Shown here in pieces: positions 34,730 to 41,791 of a stretch of 64,000 bases of DNA. Each line of letters starts with the position of its first letter. Positions within the stretch are counted from its first letter, which is position 1. The translations under genes and the position numbers were made by a program. Where the stretch lies: positions 62,001-126,000 of the forward strand of contig JAFGTT010000019.1 of the NCBI GenBank assembly GCA_016933955.1. The letters are read 5' to 3'. The stretch comes from Candidatus Zixiibacteriota bacterium (GTDB lineage Bacteria > Zixibacteria > MSB-5A5 > GN15 > PGXB01). The notes below the pieces were generated by a model. That model saw only the letters and a list, made by a program, of their open reading frames with translations. It was not told the origin of the DNA and ran no database searches.

Positions 34730-35407
34730 TTGAAGAGACAAATCCCGCTTTTAATTACGCTGATTGTCGGTGTTGTCCTTATTGTCTCGGTCTTTTTCCC
34801 ACCGATTGAGACGCTGGGCGAGGATTTTTCTCTTTATTTCGATATTATTGCCGTGTTCGCCTTTTTCCTGGGCGGAGGCAACCTTATTCGGGTTCATGGA
34901 GACAAAATATTCAAACGCCGCCCCGATTGGGGATTTTCCATCGTAACGATTGCCGGTTTCGGGCTGATGCTGATAGCCGGGCTGTTCAAGCTTTTCAACC
35001 CGGGTGGAATTACGGCCGATGTGGCCGCCCCGGGTTCGATGTTCCAGATCATGTATGACTGGATTTTCAATCCGCTCGGGGCAACCATGTATGCTTTGCT
35101 GGCGTTTTATGTCGCCTCGGCATCGTATCGGGCCTTCCGGGCCAAGAATCGTGATGCCACGATTTTGCTGGTGGCGTCATTCGTAATCCTGCTGGGGCGG
35201 ACGCCTCTGGGAGTTTATGCCACCAGCTGGATTCCCGATTCCCTGTCGCTTCTGCGAATTCCGGAGATGGCCATCTGGATTATGACTTCGCCCAACCTGG
35301 CCGGACAGCGGGCCATCATGATCGGTATCGCTCTGGGAGTGGTTTCGATGTCGCTGAGATTGATACTGGGAGTGGAACGTACACATTTGGGGTCCGATAA
35401 TGAGTAA
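34730..35407 (+). CDS. Cassette 2 protein B: conserved multi-helix membrane protein
   Basis: 225 residues, about six helices. TTG start: an ATG just upstream is out of frame, and the paralogues begin with the same KRQxPL sequence, so the start is well supported. It contains SASYRAFRAKN, RAIMIGIALG and LGVERTHLG, as in B1 and B3. A Gly/Pro-rich extracytoplasmic loop (LFNPGGITADVAAPG) is longer than in the other copies. It overlaps the start of gene C2 by eight bases. Confidence 0.85.
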   Translation: MKRQIPLLITLIVGVVLIVSVFFPPIETLGEDFSLYFDIIAVFAFFLGGGNLIRVHGDKIFKRRPDWGFSIVTIAGFGLMLIAGLFKLFNPGGITADVAAPGSMFQIMYDWIFNPLGATMYALLAFYVASASYRAFRAKNRDATILLVASFVILLGRTPLGVYATSWIPDSLSLLRIPEMAIWIMTSPNLAGQRAIMIGIALGVVSMSLRLILGVERTHLGSDNE

Positions 35408-36311
35408 CCTGGGTTTGATTATATCCCTGATTGTTATCGGAGCCGGTTTGCTCTGGCTGTTGATTCTATCTTTGAAAGGCCGGGAGGTGGAACGGCGGGT
35501 TATTTTTCTTTTTGTCGGTCTGGCAGTTTCAATCCCGTTGCTGTTCAATATTACTTTTTCGGAAAAAGCCACTCCGATTGTCATGAATGTTTTTAACAAG
35601 ATTGACAGTCTGCCGCCCGGATCAAAAGTACTATTGTCGTACGATTACGGGCCGTCGATGGCCCCTGAAGTGGATCCGATGTCCAATGCCTTTATTCGGC
35701 ACTGCCTGACCAAGGGCCATAAGCTGTACATCATGGCGCTCTGGGCCACCGGGCAATCGCTGGCCGCGACCGCCATCGATTCGATTATTAAAACCGAATT
35801 TCCAGAGAAGCGTAACGGCGTAGATTACATCAATATAGGATATAAGGCCGGGGGAACGGGCGTTCTTAATGTCATTATCACGGATATAAGGAAAATGTAT
35901 TTAACCGATGTTTCGGGCGTGAATCTCGACTCGGTACCAATTTTCCATGGAATAAAATCTCTCAGGGATATGGATTTGCTGATTTCCATCGGTGGCGGTT
36001 ATCCTGGCGTCAAGGAATGGGTTCTGTTTGCCGGCGCCCCGGGCGATATTCCCACTGCAGGTGGTTGTGCAGCGGTCTCGGCGCCTTTGTTGTACCCATA
36101 TTATCCCCGGCAGATGCTCGGTCTGCTGGGCGGTATCAAGGGAGCAGCGGAGTATGAGTCGGAGTTGATGAGACGTTATCCCCGTTTCAAAGCGTCGCCG
36201 ACTCCGGGAATTAAGATGATGGGCCCGCAGACCCTGGCGCATCTGATAATTATCGCCTTTATCGTGATCGGTAATATTTCGTTCTTCATCTCGAGGAGGA
36301 AACGCGGCTGA
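35400..36311 (+). CDS. Cassette 2 protein C: membrane-tethered extracytoplasmic domain
   Basis: 303 residues. Two N-terminal helices, an extracytoplasmic domain (LSYDYGPSMAPEVDPM, RNGVDYINIGYKAG, GGYPGVKEW, LGLLGGIKGAAEYE) and a C-terminal helix ending in RRKRG inside. Where C1 and C3 have TDYYGTP this copy has TDVSGVN, so it diverges at a loop the other two share. The ATG lies within the end of B2; translation is probably coupled. Confidence 0.82.
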   Translation: MSNLGLIISLIVIGAGLLWLLILSLKGREVERRVIFLFVGLAVSIPLLFNITFSEKATPIVMNVFNKIDSLPPGSKVLLSYDYGPSMAPEVDPMSNAFIRHCLTKGHKLYIMALWATGQSLAATAIDSIIKTEFPEKRNGVDYINIGYKAGGTGVLNVIITDIRKMYLTDVSGVNLDSVPIFHGIKSLRDMDLLISIGGGYPGVKEWVLFAGAPGDIPTAGGCAAVSAPLLYPYYPRQMLGLLGGIKGAAEYESELMRRYPRFKASPTPGIKMMGPQTLAHLIIIAFIVIGNISFFISRRKRG

Positions 36312-36312
36312 T

Positions 36313-37137
36313 ATGAACCGTGCAAAATCAATATCCCTTATTATACTCGCGGCGGTTATCGTGCTTTTCGGGTTGAGCTGGGCTATTAAAGGAATGGCGA
36401 TTCACGAGGCCGAAACCGGGCTCTGGTTTTCAATGCGTGACAGTTTTCTGATTACTTTTGCGGCCTTTCTGACCCTGGCCATATTTTCCTTCTTATACAA
36501 AGACAATCCCTATTATAAATTCGCCGAGAACCTGTTTGTGGGTGTATCGGCAGCTTACTGGATGTGTGTCGGTTTCTGGTCAACGATTGTCGGCAATCTT
36601 TTTCCCAATATCTCGCCCCATCTGTCCAGCATATTTGGGGTTCCGTATAAAGGCTTTCACCCGGCTTATTTTATTCCGCTTATTCTGGGGATAATGTTGC
36701 TGATGCGGCTGTCAGCCAAACTGGTCTGGGTGTCCCGCTGGCCGCTGGCCTGGATTGTCGGGACCACAGCCGGGTTAAACCTGATAAGGTATCTGAGGAC
36801 TGATTTTATCAGCCAGGTAAGCAATACCTTTTTGCCGCTTCTGGTGGATTGGAAGGGTGTCGGGCCATTCTTCTCGGACTTCTCTTTGGCTTCCACCGGT
36901 CAGTTTACGATGATACTGAGTAACTGGGTAATCTTCATCGGCGTTTTCTGTGGCTTGATTTATTTCTTTTTCTCGAAGGAGCATAAGGGTTTCTTCGGCG
37001 GGGCCTCGAAAGCGGGCATCTGGATTTTGATGATTACCTTCGGGGCATCATTCGGATACACAGTCATGGGGCGGGTCTCATTACTGGTGGGACGTCTTAC
37101 CTTTATCTTCAAGGATTGGTTGGGACTGATAAGTTAG
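36313..37137 (+). CDS. Cassette 2 protein D: conserved membrane protein with extra N-terminal helix
   Basis: 274 residues. An additional N-terminal helix (SISLIILAAVIVLFGLSW) and 40-residue lead-in precede the conserved body, which has SFLYKDNPYYK, VSRWP, FFFSKEHKG and FGASFGYTVMGR as in D1 and D3. Ribosome site GAGGA lies in the end of C2, and the ATG follows the C2 stop by one base. Function unknown. Confidence 0.82.
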   Translation: MNRAKSISLIILAAVIVLFGLSWAIKGMAIHEAETGLWFSMRDSFLITFAAFLTLAIFSFLYKDNPYYKFAENLFVGVSAAYWMCVGFWSTIVGNLFPNISPHLSSIFGVPYKGFHPAYFIPLILGIMLLMRLSAKLVWVSRWPLAWIVGTTAGLNLIRYLRTDFISQVSNTFLPLLVDWKGVGPFFSDFSLASTGQFTMILSNWVIFIGVFCGLIYFFFSKEHKGFFGGASKAGIWILMITFGASFGYTVMGRVSLLVGRLTFIFKDWLGLIS

Positions 37138-37167
37138 TTTTTAATTATAAAACAGCGTGAGGCTTGT

Positions 37168-38700
37168 ATGAAGCTAAAAACGTTAATAGTTCTGTGCTGT
37201 ATTATCATGGCAAGTTCGGTCCTGGCACAGGATGAGAATGAAAAAAAACCTTTGCCGGCGGTCGTATCCAATTTAACGGCTGATCTTGAAATGGAGAATG
37301 GTGCCAGGATAGCGGTGCTTCAATGGAATTTACCGGCGGAAAGCGATTCTGTTGAGACAATTGAATACGCCGTTTTGCGGGGTCTGTCGAGTGTGGGGCC
37401 TTTCGAGGAACGCGGTCGCGTATCAACCGAAGAAACATCTTTTAAGGATGTAATTGAACGAGATTCATCGGTAGCCGATTCGTTGATCCCGATCTCTCCC
37501 CGGCCGGCGACAGATTTAATTGTAGTGGATAAGGACAATGATCATGGTCATGGGTTGATTGTCAGCTGGCATAAATCGCCGGACGATGGGGAAGGGGCGA
37601 ATAATGTCATAGGTTATGCCTTATATCGTGCTGATAGTACTCCCGTCATGTTCAAATTGCGCCAAACAGTATTCAAAACCACGGAAATGGAAGATATCGG
37701 CGGCATGTATCCCGATGAGAGAGATTATATGCCAGATAACGTTGATTACTATTATAAAATTCGGGCCATAACCACCCAGTATTTTCCGGGTGAGCGGGAT
37801 TATTATTATGTTATTCGTTCCGTTTCAACCGATTCTTCGGTGTTCAAAGATTGTGGCGCGGCCCAGTTGAATATGGTCCTGTATTCCGACAGTGAAGTCT
37901 TTGGACCGGTTCAGTCTTTTGGTCAGTGGTTTAATTGGAAGAGACTGGCAGTTCTGGTGATGGTGGCCGGCTTTTTGTCTCTTACGGTATATTTTATCAA
38001 CAAAGCCAAAGGCGGGGCCAAGCTTTTTGTCCGCCGCCTGGCCGGTATCGAGGCTGTCGATGAGGCGATCGGTCGAGCCACCGAGATGGGCAAACCGATT
38101 CTGTATGTTCTCGGGCTGGGAACCGCGGCGGACATTGCCACTATCGCGTCGTACACCATTCTGGGCCGGGTAGCCAAAAAGGTGGCGGAATATCGCACCG
38201 GCTTGATCGTACCTTGCTATGACCCGATCGTTATGACAGTGGCACAGGAGACAGTAAGGACGGCGTATATGGATGCCGGGCGCCCGGATGCCTTTAATGA
38301 GGATATGGTTTATTTCGTGACCAATCAGCAGTTCGCATATGTCGCCGGTGTCAATGGTGTCATGCTTCGTGAACGACCGGCGACGAATTTGTATATGGGT
38401 AAGTTCTATGCCGAGTCATTGATTTTGGCCGAAACCGGTGTTGTCGCTGGCTCAATCCAGATTTCCGGGACGGATGAAGTTTCGCAAATTCCGTTTTTTG
38501 TGGTGGCCTGCGACTATACCCTGATTGGCGAGGAACTTTATGCGGCTTCGGCCTATCTCGGTCGGGAGCCCCTGCTTCTGGGTTCTCTAAAGGCCCAGGA
38601 CTATGCCAAGGCGGGCGTGATATTACTTGCAATAATCGGGTTAATATCATTGATGTTTGGTTATCATGGCGTCGTGGATTTTTTCCACGTCAGCGGTTGA
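37168..38700 (+). CDS. Cassette 3 protein A: two FN3-like domains, membrane helix, DUF6754-like domain
   Basis: 510 residues, about 100 longer than the other A proteins. After a signal peptide (SSVLA) there are two FN3-like domains: one at about 30-95 (RIAVLQWNLPAESD, IEYAVLRGLSS) and one at about 115-240 (GLIVSWHKSPDDGEG, VIGYALYRADS, YYYKIRAI) with a Tyr-rich insert. Then one membrane helix (about 260-278) and the DUF6754-like region: GIEAVDEAIGRATEMG, GLGTAADIATIASYTIL, AGRPDAFNED, MGKFYAESLILAETG, CDYTLIGEELYAASAYL. This region differs most from copies 1 and 2 at the GIND/GLGT loop. Confidence 0.85.
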   Translation: MKLKTLIVLCCIIMASSVLAQDENEKKPLPAVVSNLTADLEMENGARIAVLQWNLPAESDSVETIEYAVLRGLSSVGPFEERGRVSTEETSFKDVIERDSSVADSLIPISPRPATDLIVVDKDNDHGHGLIVSWHKSPDDGEGANNVIGYALYRADSTPVMFKLRQTVFKTTEMEDIGGMYPDERDYMPDNVDYYYKIRAITTQYFPGERDYYYVIRSVSTDSSVFKDCGAAQLNMVLYSDSEVFGPVQSFGQWFNWKRLAVLVMVAGFLSLTVYFINKAKGGAKLFVRRLAGIEAVDEAIGRATEMGKPILYVLGLGTAADIATIASYTILGRVAKKVAEYRTGLIVPCYDPIVMTVAQETVRTAYMDAGRPDAFNEDMVYFVTNQQFAYVAGVNGVMLRERPATNLYMGKFYAESLILAETGVVAGSIQISGTDEVSQIPFFVVACDYTLIGEELYAASAYLGREPLLLGSLKAQDYAKAGVILLAIIGLISLMFGYHGVVDFFHVSG

Positions 38701-38715
38701 AAAGGGTGAATTAAG

Positions 38716-39357
38716 ATGAAAAGACAGTTTCCATTAATGCTGGTTTTTATTTTCGGATTCGCCATGATCATACAGTATTTTATTCCGCATCAGGCATCCG
38801 AATGGGTAAACGCTTTCTTTATGGACTGGATGATGATTATCGGTGTCTTTGCCCTGGCGTTGGGCATCTGGTCGCTGATAAGAGTCTCCTGGGATAAAGT
38901 GAAGCACAAAAGGCCCAATTGGCAATATTCGATTGTAACGCTGGGTGGGCTTTTTTTGATGACATTTTTTGGTTTTGATTATTTTCGGCATTTTTCGACG
39001 CCGGTGGGATCGGATAATTACATGTTTGTGCATTTTTACCAGTATATTGTCATTCCGATTCAGGCTACCATGTTTTCGTTGCTGGCCTTCTTTATAGCTT
39101 CGGCGGCCTATCGGGCTTTCCGGGCGCGCTCTCTTCTGGCAACCCTGTTGTTGATTGCGGCGCTGGTTATCATGCTCCGTTTTAATCCTTTTCTGGGACC
39201 GATCCAGCCGGTTATGGAAAAATTCTCGGTCTGGCTTCTCAATGTCCCGAACCTGGCCGCCAAACGGGCGATTGTCATTGGGGTCGGTCTGGGAATGGTG
39301 GCCACGGCCCTGAAAGTTATTCTTGGTATTGAACGCGCCTATCTGGGCCGGGATTGA
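38716..39357 (+). CDS. Cassette 3 protein B: conserved multi-helix membrane protein
   Basis: 213 residues, about six helices. It contains SAAYRAFRARS, KRAIVIGVGLG and LGIERAYLG, matching B1 and B2, and the same IIQYFIPH end of the first helix as B1. A His/Phe-rich loop (FDYFRHFST) is particular to this copy. AATTAAG precedes the ATG, so initiation may rely on coupling to A3. Confidence 0.85.
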   Translation: MKRQFPLMLVFIFGFAMIIQYFIPHQASEWVNAFFMDWMMIIGVFALALGIWSLIRVSWDKVKHKRPNWQYSIVTLGGLFLMTFFGFDYFRHFSTPVGSDNYMFVHFYQYIVIPIQATMFSLLAFFIASAAYRAFRARSLLATLLLIAALVIMLRFNPFLGPIQPVMEKFSVWLLNVPNLAAKRAIVIGVGLGMVATALKVILGIERAYLGRD

Positions 39358-39371
39358 GGAGGGTTGGCAGG

Positions 39372-40241
39372 ATGAATATATTTGATCGTTTGATTTCGTT
39401 GGATCGGCGTTGGGTATTCCTCGCTTTGGCGGTTGTGTGTGTCATAACTTATTTATGGGATTTTAAAGTCCCTGTCAACCTCAGCCATGAAGTCCAATCA
39501 ATTTTTGATAAGGTTAACGCCCTGGAAGAGGGTGATATTATTTATATGTCGGTTGATTATGATCCCAATGCGCTGGCGGAACTTCACCCGACAACTTATG
39601 CTCTGGCAGAATTGTGTTTCCGAAAAAAGATCAGGGTAATTTTCGGAACGCTTTCCAATCTCGGTCAGGGTATGGTTGATCAGGTGATCCGTGATATCTC
39701 GGATTCAGTTAAAAACGACGCGACTTATAATGGTGTTTTCTATCAGGGTCGGGAAATCGTCAACGGAGTCGATTATGTCTTTCTGGGGTATAAGCCTTAT
39801 CCGGCGATGGTGATCCAGGCTATGGGACTTGATTTCCGGGTTCCGTTCCCAACCGATTATTACGGGACTCCACTTGACAACATCCCGATAATGCGGGGTA
39901 CGAAAAACTTCGACCAGTGCAAACTGGTGGTGGATATGGCCGCCGGCAATGTTGCCGAAATGTGGATCACGTACGGACACGGCAACTACGGTGTTCCTCT
40001 GGCTCTTGCGGTGACCGGGGTTATGGGCGCCGATATGTATCCCTACCTCGGTTCCGGTCAAGTCTTTGGACTTGCGGCAGGGCTTCTGGGGGCGGCTCAG
40101 ATTGAGATGCTATGCGATAATCCCGGACGAGCCATGGATGGGATGAGAATCCAACTATTCGCCCATATTCTCATTATCCTGTTTATTGTCATGGGTAATA
40201 TCGGCTTCCTGGCAACCCGTAACAAGAATAAGATGAGATAG
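39372..40241 (+). CDS. Cassette 3 protein C: membrane-tethered extracytoplasmic domain
   Basis: 289 residues. Only one N-terminal helix (about 12-30, after the basic LDRR), an extracytoplasmic domain and a C-terminal helix ending NKNKMR. Landmarks are VDYDPNALAELHPT, NGVDYVFLGYKP, TDYYGTPLDNIP and GLAAGLLGAAQIE. The simple topology of this copy supports the view that the middle domain is outside and that the extra helices of C1 and C2 are additions. The ATG at 39372 follows AGGAGGG; the TTG at 39354 is less likely. Confidence 0.82.
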   Translation: MNIFDRLISLDRRWVFLALAVVCVITYLWDFKVPVNLSHEVQSIFDKVNALEEGDIIYMSVDYDPNALAELHPTTYALAELCFRKKIRVIFGTLSNLGQGMVDQVIRDISDSVKNDATYNGVFYQGREIVNGVDYVFLGYKPYPAMVIQAMGLDFRVPFPTDYYGTPLDNIPIMRGTKNFDQCKLVVDMAAGNVAEMWITYGHGNYGVPLALAVTGVMGADMYPYLGSGQVFGLAAGLLGAAQIEMLCDNPGRAMDGMRIQLFAHILIILFIVMGNIGFLATRNKNKMR

Positions 40242-40254
40242 GAGGTGATGGTAG

Positions 40255-41049
40255 ATGGAATGGAGTACATTTTTGTGGACGACGTTGGGAGCCTTCCTGA
40301 CACTATGCACTTTCTCATTTCTTTATAAGGATAACCCGTTTTATAAATTCGCCGAACACCTGGTGGTTGGCGTTTCGGCCGGTTATTTTGCGCTGGTGCT
40401 ATGGCACCAGAGTTTGATTCCCAATCTGTTTACCCGTCTCAATGATGGCGACTGGTATTTTCTGTGGGTGAATTCATCGCAGTGGTGGTATCTCATCCCG
40501 GCCGCCCTGGGGGTGATGATGTGGACCCGGTTTTCAAAGAAAAGGTCCTGGATTAGCCGCTGGCCGATTGCCCTGTACATGGGTATCGCGGCCGGTATGG
40601 CTATTCCCCGGGAGATGCAGGCCAGGGTGATCGAACAATTGCATTCGGCTATGCTGGGTGTTATCGACCGGAGTAACTTCTTCGGCCACTCCGTTTTTGA
40701 CACCGCCTCCGGCATTGCCAGCATTATTATCTTTCTGGGAACCCTGGCGGCTCTCTTTTATTTCTTCTTTTCAAAGGAGCATGTCGGTGTTTTCAAGGGA
40801 ATATCCAGTTTCGGAATCTGGATCTTAATGATCGGTTTCGGAGCATCGTTCGGTTACACCGTCATGGGCCGTATTTCATTGTTCGTGCAGAGAATCCAGG
40901 TTTTGAATGACTGGACCGTAAATGCTTGGGAAAGCGGAGAGGTCAGTTATGTGTTATTCTGGTTCCTTGTCTTCGGTATCTTCCTGATCTGGGCGATGTT
41001 CGAAATAGTGAAATACTTCATGAACAAGGGATCGACTCCAGAGCAATAG
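40255..41049 (+). CDS. Cassette 3 protein D: conserved membrane protein with extra C-terminal helix
   Basis: 264 residues. The conserved body has SFLYKDNPFYK, ISRWP, FFFSKEHVG and FGASFGYTVMGR, and a further helix of about 25 residues follows (YVLFWFLVFGIFLIWAMF), ending in a polar tail. GGAGGTGATGG is a strong ribosome site. It is the last gene of the array; the intrinsic terminator at 41074 lies 25 bases after the stop. Confidence 0.82.
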   Translation: MEWSTFLWTTLGAFLTLCTFSFLYKDNPFYKFAEHLVVGVSAGYFALVLWHQSLIPNLFTRLNDGDWYFLWVNSSQWWYLIPAALGVMMWTRFSKKRSWISRWPIALYMGIAAGMAIPREMQARVIEQLHSAMLGVIDRSNFFGHSVFDTASGIASIIIFLGTLAALFYFFFSKEHVGVFKGISSFGIWILMIGFGASFGYTVMGRISLFVQRIQVLNDWTVNAWESGEVSYVLFWFLVFGIFLIWAMFEIVKYFMNKGSTPEQ

Positions 41050-41073
41050 AATATTTCAAGAATACAAATGAAA

Positions 41074-41098
41074 AGCCCGCTGATGGCGGGCTTTTTTT
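41074..41098 (+). terminator. Intrinsic terminator ending the twelve-gene operon
   Basis: AGCCCGC (41074-41080), loop TGATG, GCGGGCT (41086-41092), then a run of seven T. It is the only clear terminator I see between the operon leader and this point. Confidence 0.9.
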
Positions 41099-41235
41099 AC
41101 AGCGGGGAATTTAAAAATATTGTTCTGTAATTGCCTAATAATTAAAAGGTTATATTTTTTGTTTTTTTAGATTTATGCAATTTGTTATAAATTAAATAAT
41201 TATGACAAAAATGTTGACAAAAATAAAAAATTCGC

Positions 41236-41264
41236 TTGACAGTAATGTGCTCATTATCTATTTT
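41236..41264 (+). promoter_or_regulatory. Sigma-70 promoter for the small basic protein gene
   Basis: TTGACA at 41236-41241, a 17-base spacer and TATTTT at 41259-41264, set in very AT-rich DNA that may act as an UP-type element. Start near 41271, leader of about 70 bases. Confidence 0.6.
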
Positions 41265-41342
41265 ATTTTAGCGATAGGTTGGACCTGATATAAGTATAAT
41301 ATTTAGGGTAACTTTAACTTCAATCCCGAAAGTGAGGAGGGG

Positions 41343-41666
41343 ATGGCGAGAACGTCTGGTTCCGCTGAAGTAACCAGTAAAACCAGGAATAAGAAAAAGG
41401 GCAAGCTTTCCACCCCCGAGGCCCGTCGAGAGTACCAAAGACGGTACTATCAGATGCACAAAGAAAAGGCCAAAGAGTATCAACGGCAGTACAATCTAAC
41501 GCATAAGAAAAAGGCACGAGGGGGTCGAGGGAAAGCCAATTTTGATTGTCCGCGCGAGGTGGTTCGCGCCACCTTTAACACGTCCGACATCATGCATGCG
41601 CCGGTCGAAAAGACGCTGAAGATTCTTGAGAAAATAATCAGCGGCGAAAGGCTTTTTACCATGTAA
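41343..41666 (+). CDS. Small basic protein of unknown family
   Basis: 107 residues, strongly basic in the first 65 (many Lys, Arg, Gln, Tyr), with a near-repeat ARREYQRRYYQMHKEKA and KEYQRQYNLTHKKKA suggesting two related helices. The last 40 residues are more mixed (NTSDIMHAPVEKTLKILEKI). The composition suggests a nucleic-acid-binding protein, perhaps nucleoid-associated; no family is recognised. Expression signals are strong: promoter at 41236, GAGGAGGGG ribosome site and a 13-bp terminator, so the gene is probably abundant and monocistronic. Confidence 0.75.
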   Translation: MARTSGSAEVTSKTRNKKKGKLSTPEARREYQRRYYQMHKEKAKEYQRQYNLTHKKKARGGRGKANFDCPREVVRATFNTSDIMHAPVEKTLKILEKIISGERLFTM

Positions 41667-41683
41667 AACCGGTGCCGGGTTTG

Positions 41684-41724
41684 AAGGCGGTTCGGGTTAA
41701 ATATTTCCCGAACCGCCTTTTTTT
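41684..41724 (+). terminator. Intrinsic terminator after small basic protein gene
   Basis: AAGGCGGTTCGGG (41684-41696) pairs perfectly with CCCGAACCGCCTT (41707-41719) around a 10-base loop and runs into seven T. Thirteen uninterrupted base pairs make this among the strongest terminators in the window. Confidence 0.93.
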
Positions 41725-41791
41725 ATTGCGTATGGATTAAAAATCAAGTTAATTTTTCCAAAATTTATTTGGAAAAGGAGGGATTTTTGAT

